Of a stretch of 64,000 nucleotides of DNA, positions 47,485-58,571 are shown piece after piece. How positions within the stretch are numbered: the first letter of the stretch is position 1; every line of letters starts with the position of its first letter. The position numbers and the translations under genes were made by a program. The stretch is taken from the NCBI GenBank assembly GCA_016748015.1, contig JAAOMT010000276.1, forward strand, positions 592,088 through 656,087. The letters are read 5' to 3'. The stretch is from Geosiphon pyriformis. Its lineage: Eukaryota > Glomeromycota > Glomeromycetes > Archaeosporales > Geosiphonaceae. The notes under the pieces were generated by a model. The model was not told the DNA's origin, ran no database searches, and worked only from the letters and a program-made list of their open reading frames with translations.

Positions 47485-47990
47485 ATATCAATAGAAGAAT
47501 TACATTCCAGACTAGTATTTACCCTTTTTGCTTTAAGAGTATTTGCTGTCAAATCAAAAAAAAACTATTACTAATACTTAATAATATATTATTATCTTCA
47601 TTATTATCAAACTTACTGTCTATATTCAAGTATATATTACTATTAGCATTAAATTTGACCAGAAAAATATTTTTTTTATTACCAAAATGCTTAATATTGC
47701 TAACTGAAATCTTTTTTTTTTGGAAAAAAAAACTCCTAACAGGATTGTAAAAGTTTCTTTAAATGCTTTCTTTTTAGACATATTATTATTTATAATAGCC
47801 ACTAAGTTTATCACAAAAAGATTATTTGTTTGAAAAATGTTGTAAGAAACTAAAAAGAAAAATAAAAAACTTTTTTCGAAAAATTGCTCTTTAAAAAATT
47901 TGGAATACAAGAAAGAAAGAAGTTTTACTATCTTTTTGGGTTTTTTGTAAATTATTTTAAGTAAAATAATTTTAATAATAATAATAATAA
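47485..47990 (-). mobile_element. LINE copy E, 5' end of ORF1
   Basis: Third piece of the LINE split by Gypsy-1 and Gypsy-2. The open fragment 47910-47626 contains an ORF1 N-terminus-like segment beginning MSKKKAFKETFTILLG at about 47781, followed by basic FSKKKRFQLAILSI. Sequence at about 47840-47900, read leftward, matches LINE B near 3125-3180 (AATTTTTTAAAG and GAAAAAAGTTTTTTA words). It ends near 47990. Confidence 0.68.
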
Positions 47991-47999
47991 TATTGGTTT

Positions 48000-49010
48000 T
48001 AAAATTTTGAAACTAATATTTTACAAATTTTTTTTTAATTTTTAAGTTAAAATTATTAGTGTTTAAAATTTTAAGAGTTTAAATTTGGTAATTTAGTTAT
48101 ATTAATATATATTTAGCATAATTTAAATTTAATTATAACAGTTATTATATAAAATATGTTATTAAGAAATTTTAACTTAAATTTGGTTATATAAAAATTA
48201 ATTATTATTAAAAAATAATATAAATTGTTTAAAATACAAAAAACCAAAGCTTTTAAAAAATTTAAAATTTAAAATATTATTAAAGAATATATAAATTATT
48301 TTAAAAAATGTTTTAAATTATTTGATTTGTAATAAAATATTAATATTAAAATTTAATTTAATTTAATTTAAAATAAATAATATTATAAAAAAACATATAA
48401 TAAATAACAATATTTTTTAATTTAAAAGACTTAATATATTTTTATAAATTATATTAATAATAATGTTTTTTTAAAGTTATAAATTATATAATTTAAAATA
48501 AATTATTTAAAATAGTATTTTTTTTTTGAATAATAAGATTATTAAATTATTAAATATTTTAAATAAATTGTAAAAATATTATATTAATTTTATATTGGAT
48601 TATTAAATTTGTTGAATATTTACTTAAATAAAAAAATAACTTTTTATAAATAAAAATGTATTTAAGTTTTTATAATTTTAAATTTTATTTATAAAATAAT
48701 ATTTTAATTAATATTTGGTTTATTGTTTTATTAAAACTGCTTTTTTAAAATTTTATTAAATAAAATTTTAGTTTTTTGTAATGTAAAAATGTTTTATAAA
48801 AAAACAATTTTTTAGTATTAAAGAATATATTAATATAAATATTTATTTTTATTATTAAATTTATAATTTAAAATATTTTAAAAAAATCAAAAAGAATAAT
48901 TATTATTTTAAAACATATATAAAACTTATAATTTTATAAATTAATTATATTTAAAGTATAATTTACTTAAAATTAAAATATATTATTATACTTAAAACTT
49001 TTATTTTGAA
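48000..49010 (+). mobile_element. LINE copy J, RT region, very decayed
   Basis: Nearly all A/T, but 48715-49010 is collinear with the LINE B and D RT: TATTGTTTTATTAAAACTGC (IALIETA block), the TTTTTTAGTATTAAAG (FSVLKG) block, and a final TATTATTATACTTAAAACTT before 49010. It is on the plus strand. It may be the second half of the fragment at 21861-23417, with LINE E inserted between them. Confidence 0.6.
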
Positions 49011-49590
49011 ATTTTTTTATTTATTTAGTTTATAATTAGTTATATATTAGTTATTAATATTATTAATTATCTATTCTATTTTTAAAATAATTATTAATAT
49101 AATCATTGACTTAATTAATGATTTAATTATTAACTTAGTTATTAACTTGGTTATTAACTTAATTATTAACCAAATTATTAACCAAATTATTAATATAATT
49201 ATTAATATAATTATTAATTTAATGATTGATTTTTTTTAAAATATATAAATAAAACTTTTTAAAACTATAAAAAAAATTTATACTTAGATTAAATTAATTT
49301 AAAACAAATATCAATATAATAATAATAATATTTTTATTTTTTATTATTTTTTTAATTTAGATAATTATTGGTTTTTGTAAAGTAAAAATCTAATAAACCA
49401 AATCAAACCAAATTTTGAATACTGTTTAAATTTAGTTTAAATTATGAATTGAACTTAAATTTGATAAAATTAAAAAATATATATTTTTTGTATTATTTAT
49501 CTATTAATTATTACTTTATTTAATAAAACAAAAAAATTGTAAATTATTTATTTATTGAAATAGTTTTTATTTTCCAACTTTAACATAATA
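49011..49590 (+). repeat. Degraded solo LTR related to Gypsy-2
   Basis: 49040-49110 aligns with the Gypsy-2 LTR read on the minus strand (TATTAGTTATTAATA against TATTAGCCACTAATG; TCTATTTTTAAAATAATTAT against TCTATTTTTAGAAAGTGATT). It runs into a 12-bp tandem array at about 49105-49225 (TTATTAACTTGG-type units) that equals the LTR minisatellite after C-to-T/G-to-A decay. The right boundary is unsure. Confidence 0.55.
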
Positions 49591-50699
49591 AATAAATTTT
49601 TAAAATATGTTTTTTCTTTAAAATAGAGTATATACTGGCTATTATATACACATTAAATAACAGTTTTTTGTTAAATAAAAATTTTAATAATATTATAATA
49701 TTAGTTATATAATTTACATTAAAAACAGACTTTAATAATAATAATAATAATAATAAACTTAATAAAATTAATAATTATATTTTTAAAAAAATAACCAATA
49801 AAAAAATAAATATAATAGCATAATAAAAAGTATATTGCAAAAAATATATATTTAAATTATTATTTTTATTAAAAATTTGATATTTAAGTATATTAAACAC
49901 AATTTTTTTATTATATATATATAATTTATAATTACTTAACAATCTAAAAATTATTTGTTGCTTCTAAATATATTTTTTCTATAAATAAATATATGCTTGC
50001 AGATATAAAATTTTGCTTAATGTCTAAAATTATAAGTACAATACAGTATTTTTAATTATAGATGCAAAAATTATTAAAAAAATTAGTTAATATTATAATA
50101 TTTTTAATAATTGAATTCGAATATACTTATAAATTTTAAATTGAACTTGTTGTTTAGATTGAATTTAATTCAAATTTAGTAATTTTAAGTTTAATTCAAG
50201 TTTAAATTCGAAATTTAGCTAAAATTTTTATTTGATTTAATTTAATAATTTAATTAAATTTAGATTAAATCAAACCAAATATTAAACCTTTATTTATATT
50301 ATTAAATTACTTATTTTAATTTTTAGTTTATTAAAAACAAATAATAATAATAATATATATTTACTAAATTTAATACATTAAAACAATAATTTTTAATTAT
50401 AATTATTAATAATTAAAAACTTATTAAAAAAGCAAAAACCACCAAAATAAACCAATTATTAATATTAATTTTTATATTATAAAATTCAAATATATATTTT
50501 AAAATAATAGTTTTTAATTATAATTAATTAATATAAAAAACATTAAATTATGTATTTTAATATTAATACTTATATTAATATTTAAAAAAACAAAAATATT
50601 ATTAATAATAATAAAAATAAAAAACACAAATTTTTTAAATTTTTTATAATAAACTTAAATTTTTTAATATAAATTTTTTTAATATGTAAATTTAATTAC
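49591..50699. other. AT-rich DNA, no gene seen
   Basis: No readable domain. Around 50110-50290 there is a patch with several GAATTTAA/AATTCAAG-like words that looks like a short decayed repeat, unassigned. Confidence 0.5.
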
Positions 50700-51720
50700 T
50701 ATTTAATATGTAAAACAAAAAAATATCAACCAAATTAATAACTAAAAAAATTAAAATATTAATAGATTTAACAATAAATCTAATTAATATAACTAATATA
50801 TTCAACTTAAATTTTAAAAAAACCAATTTAAGACTAAATAAATAAAAAATTTATAATAATAATAATAATAACAAAAATAATAAAAAAAATAATAATAAAA
50901 AAAATTAATAAAACAAAAATTTTGGTATAAAATTTAATTCTAATAAAATAAGATTTAAAAATCTTGATTTATTATAAATTTAAATAAAAATTTTGTAATA
51001 TATTGTCAAATACCAACTAATTTTTAATGTAATTTAAGAAATTTTACTAAAAGCATTAAATATTAATAGTAAATACATATTATGTAAAATAATAATAGCA
51101 AAAAAAAGAGTAAATTTAATAATTATTATAAATTTAACAATTTTAAAAATAAAAAAATAACAAAATTAGCAAGTTTAACTTAAAAATAATATTTAAAAAA
51201 ACTTAAAAGACAAATTTTATACAAAACAGTTTTATATTATTTTTAAATATTAATTTTATATTAATAAAATTATATATAAACTAAAAAACAGTTTTAATAT
51301 AAATTAATTTGATTTTAAAAGTAATATTATATATTAAAGTAAATATTAATAATTTTTTTTTAAGTATTATTAAAATTAGTATTACCAAAAAACAAAAAAA
51401 AATTTATTCGGTTTTTATTTAATTAGTTTAATCTTTAAAATCAGATAATTTAATAAATTAATTTTGGTAAATATATTATTGTTAATATTATTAAAAAAAA
51501 GACTATTGTTTACAGCCAAATTTAGTTTAAATATTATAATTAGTATAATTTATAGTAAAATTAATGTAATTATTAAAAAAACCAAGTAAAATTAATATTT
51601 TATTTTTTACAAAAAAAAAAAAAAACTTTTAAAGAAAAAAATAATAATTGCTTTTTGGCTTTAAAATTTTAATTATTATTTAGATAGAATCTTAAGTAAA
51701 ACTTTTATTTAAAACCAAAA
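50700..51720 (+). repeat. Decayed LINE 5' leader repeat (copy K)
   Basis: 51120-51480 is collinear with 2690-3000 upstream of LINE B, and 50755-50820 resembles 300-350. Same orientation as LINE B. No ORF remains. Confidence 0.5.
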
Positions 51721-51986
51721 AATGGTTTAAAATTAGCAAAAAAAAAATTATTATAATTATTTTATAAAATTAATTTTAAAATTATAAATATTATTATTAT
51801 TATTAAAATTTTATAATTATTATTTAAAAAAATATATAAAATTTATTATAAAATAATTGTTTTAAAAACAATTATTTAAATACTTAAATTTTAAAATAAA
51901 AAAATTTTGGATAATTTATTTATATAATTATTTAAATTTAAAAAAATATTATAATAATAAAATATAAAATTTTTTTAATATTAATA

Positions 51987-52052
<66 letters not shown>

Positions 52053-52500
52053 ACCAAAAAAAATTATATATTTAAGTAAACAACAAAAAAAAAAAGATTA
52101 GTTATGTATAGTTTATGTATAATTTAAATTTAATGTATTATTTTAATATTGTTTAAAACTATTTTGTAATTGGATTATATCTTAAAAAAAGTTTTTATTG
52201 AAAAAAAAAACTTTGTAAAATTAAAGTATTGTGAAAAATAAAAATAATAATAAAATAAATTCATGTTTAAGAAGAATACATGTAATATATATAAATATAT
52301 ATATATATATATCTTCTTTTTTTTTTATAAAAACTCATTATAAATTATTAACTAAAGAATTATTTATTAAAATAAATCAAAAAGTTGTTAATTAAAAATA
52401 TTTAAAAATATTTTATTAATTTTTATTTTTTATTATTTATTATTTTTAAAAATTACACAAAAGCATAATAGTTGTTTACATTAAAAAAAAAAAAAAAAAA
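51721..52500. other. AT-rich DNA with ATT microsatellite
   Basis: No gene. It contains an (ATT)n run of about 20 units at 51988-52050 and an A-rich run at 52483-52500. Base composition starts to normalise after 52500. Confidence 0.6.
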
Positions 52501-52803
52501 ACCTTGTTTTTTTAAAAATAAACTAGTGAGTAAAATGATGATCATTTAATTTTCGATCAGATGAAGTAAGCAAGTATCACAATAAAATGATATTCCTTTT
52601 ACATTGATAAATTTTCTGAATCTTTTTAAACTTTTTTAACAAGGATTCAGATAAAAACCACGATTTTCATCTTTCTCAGAGCAAAGATCTTTGATAACAG
52701 TGAGGGAGGTAGAAAATTGTAGGTAAATAAAAAATATGAGTGAGGCTTTGGTTGATTGAATAAACTTAAATGGGAAATCAAAAATAAATGATAGGGAAGT
52801 GAA

Positions 52804-52900
<97 letters not shown>

Positions 52901-53044
52901 TAATGATAACGATAGTAATATTAATAATAATATTCTTAACAAGACTTTCATTCTCGTTTAAAATCCTTTTATTGAGATTTTATAATAACTATTAAAAACA
53001 AAAAGGATCGTATCACAGAAATATCCAATCAAAAAAAATTTATG
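52501..53044. other. Intergenic with long AAT microsatellite
   Basis: Unique-looking sequence. The (AAT)n array at about 52805-52900 has roughly 32 units. No gene recognised. Confidence 0.6.
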
Positions 53045-53342
53045 NNNNNNNNNNNNNNNNNNNNNNNNNNNNNNNNNNNNNNNNNNNNNNNNNNNNNNNN
53101 NNNNNNNNNNNNNNNNNNNNNNNNNNNNNNNNNNNNNNNNNNNNNNNNNNNNNNNNNNNNNNNNNNNNNNNNNNNNNNNNNNNNNNNNNNNNNNNNNNNN
53201 NNNNNNNNNNNNNNNNNNNNNNNNNNNNNNNNNNNNNNNNNNNNNNNNNNNNNNNNNNNNNNNNNNNNNNNNNNNNNNNNNNNNNNNNNNNNNNNNNNNN
53301 NNNNNNNNNNNNNNNNNNNNNNNNNNNNNNNNNNNNNNNNNN
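53045..53342. other. Assembly gap (298 N)
   Basis: A run of N. Content unknown. An A-rich stretch follows it directly. Confidence 0.99.
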
Positions 53343-53441
53343 TTGGAAAAAAAAAAAAAAAACATTCAGAACCAATTATGATTTAATAGTTTTCATGCAG
53401 ATCATATCTCGAATCAGGATACAATGTATTTAAATCACATA

Positions 53442-53475
<34 letters not shown>

Positions 53476-54718
53476 TAATTATATTTAGAATTTCAGTAGT
53501 AATTTGATGAAAAAAGAATTTATATTTTTATTACTTGTGAGAATAATATGAAACGATTAAAAAAAAAAAATTTTTTTTTCAGAAACTGCATCAAATAATT
53601 CCTGCATACATTTATACATGGTTAAATTCTATTTCCAAAAAAAACAAACAGATAAAGTTAGATTAGAATCCACGCGATCAGAAATTATTCATGTATATCA
53701 TCGACTTAGTGAACGAGTTACGAGAGGTAAAAAAAAATGCTAAGAGAAAAACAAAGATGAGTAATGGGAACGGGTTAGTGAGACTGATCTTTATTACATG
53801 TTCACAAGCATATATGACAAATAATAGATTGAATGATTTTTATAATAATGAATCAAAAATATTTGTCACATATAGTAACGGAAATGTTTAAACATATTCT
53901 CCAAATTAGCCTAATATAATATTTTTAATGCTTGAATTAAAATAAATAAATAAATAAATAAAAATAAAAACAATTATTAAAAGAAAAAACAAAGACAATT
54001 TTATCGAGCAGTTCACTAAATATCATTTCAAGTTACAAATGATAATCAATTTAATTTGGCCAATCCCAATGGTGTCAGTGAGTGAGTGAGTGAGTGAGTG
54101 AGTGAGTGAGTGAGTGAGTGAGTGAGCCAACCGAAATGAATGTATGCTAATCAAATATGCCGTAAAATGCCCTTAATTAATACTTGAAATGTGTTATTAA
54201 ACAATTCCCCTCATTTAATATTCTATTAAAAATTCAAATTCAAATTCAAATAAAGTTATGAAAAATTGGATCCGCTGCTCCTTATATTGTTTCCATTTCA
54301 AAAACTTTACGAGAGTGGTCAGTTTAAGAATAGAAACAACACTAAAAGTAGTAACAGCAATAGTAACAGCAGTAGCAGTAGCAGTAGCAGTAGCAGTAGC
54401 AGCAGCAGTGAATCATAAAATTGAAAGTATTCACATCTTCAAATATTATCAACAAAGAGAAGACTATGGAACGGCAAACAAGGCTCAGTTTCTATATAAA
54501 GTCATCATTTCCTCGTTTGCCTCAAATTTTTTATTATCCTAATTCAAAATAAATAAAAGAGTCTAAAAATTTTTCTTTCGAGAAAATAAACTTCACATTC
54601 TTTTTCATATAAAATCCCCTCTCATCATCCCTCCATCCCTCCATCCCTCTCATTATTCCTTTCTTTTCATAATCTTTTTTTTTCTCTCTCATCATATTAC
54701 AAATCTAATAAATAAGAA
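53343..54718. other. GH16 upstream region, microsatellite-rich
   Basis: No convincing gene (a 66-codon frame at 53691-53891 lacks support). Microsatellites: (CA)n at about 53440-53476, (GTGA)n at about 54076-54126, (AGCAGT)n at about 54357-54408. Near the GH16 start, TATATAAA (54493-54500) and CATATAAAA (about 54607) are candidate TATA boxes, followed by a pyrimidine-rich stretch with tandem CCATCCCT at about 54615-54690, typical of fungal start regions. Confidence 0.55.
54493..54500 (+). promoter_or_regulatory. Candidate TATA box of GH16 gene
   Basis: TATATAAA, 219 bp before the ATG. A second candidate lies at about 54607, immediately before the pyrimidine-rich leader. Confidence 0.4.
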
Positions 54719-55626
54719 ATGGCCCGTCTTGCAAAACTTAGTTTACTTCTAGTCTTGGCCCTTGCAATTGCCAATGATGTAATCTCTCATCCCCATTCTT
54801 CAAATAAGAAAACCAATTCTTTGCAAAAATCAAAATCTTTACCTCATTATTCCTTCTCCCCATCATCATCATCATCATCATCATCAAAAAATAAAAAGAT
54901 CTCTTATAAAACAAAAAAACCTACTAATAAATCCAACAAAAAGAAAAAACCCACTAGTAAAAGACAATCTAATTCTTCTCCGAAAGTTGAACAGCCTTCC
55001 AATCCTAACAACACCAACACCAACAGCAACACCAACACCAACACCAACACCAACACCAACACCGACACCAACACCAACACCAACACCAACACTAACACTA
55101 ACACTAACACCAACACCAACACCAACACTAACACTAACACTAACACTAACACTAACACTAACACTAATCCTTCTGGAAAAAATATTTGTCGTTCATTTAC
55201 TGAGACTTTTGACAAAGATACAATTGTCGAATATAAATCATACAATGGTAACCCGAAATCCGCAAATTGGATCAATTTATCCGGAACAAAAGAAACCTAT
55301 GATATCTCAGATGGACAATTGAATATGCATATACTCCCACCGAAATCATATGTAGTAAATACCACCGCTTATCATCCGTTCAATTCGGCTCTTGGTTCTG
55401 GTTTGACCTTAAATTCTACATATATGATGCATTATGGAACAGTGTCAGCAAAGATTAAGAGTAGTAATGTTGGTGGTGTGGTTACAGCTTTCATTGTGAG
55501 TATTTTAAATCAGTCATCAATTAATTAATAATCAATTAATTAATTTCAATGATTCAACTTTTTAAATGAATGATAATATTTTTCAAATCACTAATTATAA
55601 AAATTATTTCTTTTTTACCTCTTACC

Positions 55627-55665
<39 letters not shown>

Positions 55666-56102
55666 AGACAATGTCACCAAACGGAGATGAAATCGATTGG
55701 GAACTCGTAGGAAAAGATGTCAGTAACGCTCAAACTAATTGGTACTGGAATGGTTTAATTCAATGGGGTGTTCATGGTGGGGTACATCCTATCACCGGTC
55801 CTGGAATCTCAGATGCTTTCCATACCTATGCCATCAACTGGACCCCTGAAGCTATTACTTGGTCTATTGATGGTAATTCCGTACGTACCTTAACCCCAGC
55901 TGATACTATGGTCAATGGAACCGCACAATATCCAAGTCACCCAAGTTATATTCAATTGGGCTTGTGGGACGGAAGTGGTGCTGCGGGTACCGCCGAATGG
56001 GCTAATGGTCCTATCGATTGGTCTGCTCAGACTCAAAAGCCCACCACGCAAGTCTCAGAGATTCAAATCGCTTGTGATCCTGCATATAATACCGTTATTT
56101 AA
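54719..56102 (+). CDS. Secreted GH16 glucanase/transglycosylase
   Basis: Two exons, 54719-55495 and 55668-56102, one phase-0 GT-AG intron, 403 residues. A signal peptide is evident (MARLAKLSLLLVLALAIAND, cleavage near residue 23). Then follow a Ser/Lys-rich low-complexity region (45-95) and a Thr-Asn repeat linker (about 98-150, ending at PSGKN). The GH16 domain begins near CRSFTETF (157) and holds the catalytic motif EIDWE: Glu267 nucleophile, Asp269, Glu271 acid/base, within NGDEIDWELVGKD. Downstream FHTYAINWTPEAITWSIDG is also typical of GH16. Likely role: hydrolysis or transfer of beta-glucan (Crh-like crosslinking is possible) in the cell wall. No GPI-anchor signal at the C-terminus, so it is probably secreted or loosely wall-bound. 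The ATG follows a pyrimidine-rich leader. Confidence 0.93.
55010..55168 (+). repeat. ACCAAC/ACTAAC hexamer array (Thr-Asn linker)
   Basis: An in-frame tandem hexanucleotide repeat of about 25 units encodes alternating Thr and Asn. ACC and ACT units occur in blocks, as expected from slippage or unequal exchange. One unit encodes Ser-Asn and one Asp-Thr. Confidence 0.9.
55628..55665 (+). repeat. ATC microsatellite abutting the intron acceptor
   Basis: A (CAT/ATC)n run of about 12 units fills the place of the polypyrimidine tract and ends at the acceptor CATAG (55663-55667). Confidence 0.8.
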
Positions 56103-56753
56103 ACGAGTTATCTGATTGAACTCTTTTTTTATTTTGGATTTATTTAAAAAGTTTTTTTTTTATTTCCTTTGGGGATTATTATTTTATGAAAAATTGCATT
56201 TCACATTATTATTATCATTATTATAATTATAATTATTATTATTATTATTATTATTTTTATAACATTATTTTTATCTTATTATTATCACATTATTATCACT
56301 ATTATTATCACTATTATTATTATTATTAAACTATTTATTATTGACCTTTATATTATTAACTCAACATTTTTTATTTTTTTTGAGTACATAAAAAACGGAC
56401 TTTTGTTTATAAAAAACCTCAATATTTAAAATTCACTTGACAATAGTGCAAGAAAAATTTAGCTTATTATAGTTTGATAGAAAGTGAAATAGACTATATT
56501 AGATTTCTTTAAATAATAATATTATTAGAATTTGAGATTTATTAAAGAAAAATAAAAGAGAAAGAGGTATTTAAATTTTGAATAATTAAAAAGTTTTGAT
56601 ACTTCTGACAGAAAATGTCGAAAATTAAAAATTGCATATTAATTTTACTACACGTATTTGGATTGATGATATCATTAAATTCCTTGATTATTATTGATGT
56701 TTGGAAATTCTAAGAAAATCTAAATGATTTATTTGTTTATATCGTGACTGATG

Positions 56754-56796
<43 letters not shown>

Positions 56797-57660
56797 ATCT
56801 TTTTTATGATTAAAATAAGATCAATACATTTTAATACTATTTTTTTCAAACTCAACTTCTCAACGTTTTGAACTTTCCTATCAATTTTGTCTTTGATTTT
56901 CCATTTTGCCAAGTGTCACGTACATTTTTATTTTGGCCTTTTAACTGTAAAGAAACTTTCATGCCTCTTACTCCCATGACCATTATCAAGAATTTCTAGA
57001 AGTGAAGAGTGGAATTCAACAAAAAAATAATGTTTGAGAAATTTTTCTTTAAAACAGGTTGTAACTTGTAAAGAATATAGGAGGTTTACCATATGATTAA
57101 CTCTCCTTTTTTTAAAACTTGATTTCCCAATTCCTAAATAGATTTCAACTCGTAAATATCGATTCGATTTTTGTATTTGTTGTTATTATTGTTGTCGTTG
57201 TTGTTGTTGCTGTTATTATTATTGTTGTTGTTGTTGTTGTTGTTTTTGTTTTTACGATCAGCTGCAGGTGTAGAGAAACAAAAGGAGTTTGATTACTTGT
57301 ACAATATAAAAACATTTTATGTTGAAAAAGCCCCAAAAGACTTTCAGATCCTCGGGTTTTTTGGGAATCTTCGACAATAATCAATTTAATTCTTAAAAAG
57401 TTGGCTTAACAAGAATCTTGAAAACTCCCACATTTCCATATTGATGTTAGATTTTATTTGGGTCTCACAAACTATTTTCATTTCAGACATTTGAACTTTA
57501 TTTTTGTTGATATCCTGGTTACTGGGTGATTAATAATGATGATGATGATGATGATGGTAATTATGTTGATGGTGTTATTTTTATTAAAAATCATATTTGC
57601 ATCCTCGTTGTTAGTTTGGTACGAATAGTTTTCTATTATCTGTTATTTAATTTCGATATT
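56103..57660. other. Intergenic, microsatellite-rich, no gene seen
   Basis: GH16 3' flank and unique-looking DNA. Microsatellites: ATT-rich runs at about 56195-56340, (AAT)n at about 56755-56793, (TTG)n at about 57177-57250, (GAT)n at about 57534-57556. Short frames over these runs are low-complexity artefacts. Confidence 0.6.
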
Positions 57661-58571
57661 GTAAAAATAAAAATATTTATGTATTAAATTTTTTTTTTAT
57701 TAATAGCCATTTTAAAATGAATTTAATAATTAAATTAAATTTTTAATAATTTTTTTTTGAACAAAACTACTATTTTTATAGTTAATAATTATTGTTTTTT
57801 TTAACCTCTTTTTTTTTGGTTTTTATTAATTTACAAATACAAAAAAATAATTCTCAAAATTTTGTTATATATTATTTATTTATTTATTTATTTTTCTCTT
57901 TTTTATTCATTGTTTTTATAAAAATAATAATAAAAATATGCTTTAGTTTTTTTTTAAAATATATATATATAAATTTTGTGTGTTATTAATTTTAATTAAA
58001 ATATGAAATTATAAAATATGACAAATAATAATTACATGAATTATAATTAATTGTATTGTTATTAATTAAAAAAAAATTTTGATTTAAATAATTATAATAA
58101 ATTTATGTTTTTTTTAAAAAAAAAATACTGAAAAACTAAATATATCATTACATTTTTTTTAATTATGGGTTTTTTTTAAATAATTAAAAATTCTTACAAA
58201 ATAATAATTTTTTTTTTTTAGTTTTTAATATAATTATTTAATTTTTTGTATATATATATACATTTTTTTAAAATTAATAAAAGTTTAATATATATAAATT
58301 AATATAATTATTTACATAAATTTAAAATAAATTATACAAATTTTTAAATTTAATTTTTATTAATATATATATATTCTAAATTTTATTATAAATACAACTT
58401 ATATAATTTTATTACATAATTAGTTATTTAGAATAAATAAATAAATAATTATTTATTTAACAAACTAAAAAATTTTAAAAAAATTATTAAAAAAATTTTT
58501 TTTTCTTATATTTTATAATATATTAAATTCTGATTAATTTACATATAATTATAAATAATTAAATTTTTTTT
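57661..58571. other. AT-rich DNA, no gene seen
   Basis: Return to about 90% A/T. No readable domain. It ends at the 3' tail of the LINE fragment. Confidence 0.6.

Noticed and set aside
52958-53386. Open frames spanning the N gap
   Set aside because: Made of undetermined bases; meaningless.
53691-53891. 66-codon plus-strand frame upstream of GH16
   Set aside because: No recognisable domain, no splice partners, and in a microsatellite-rich intergenic region.
54072-54126. GTGA tandem repeat as possible telomere-like sequence
   Set aside because: Tetranucleotide microsatellite, internal and next to a gene; not a telomeric motif.
54904-55322. Open frames in other phases over the Thr-Asn repeat (poly Leu-Val and Thr-Pro)
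   Set aside because: Produced by the hexamer array; the secreted GH16 frame explains the region.
54719-56102. Bacterial origin (endosymbiont transfer) of the GH16 gene
   Set aside because: It has a spliceosomal intron, a eukaryotic signal peptide, a pyrimidine-rich fungal-type leader and host-like codon use.
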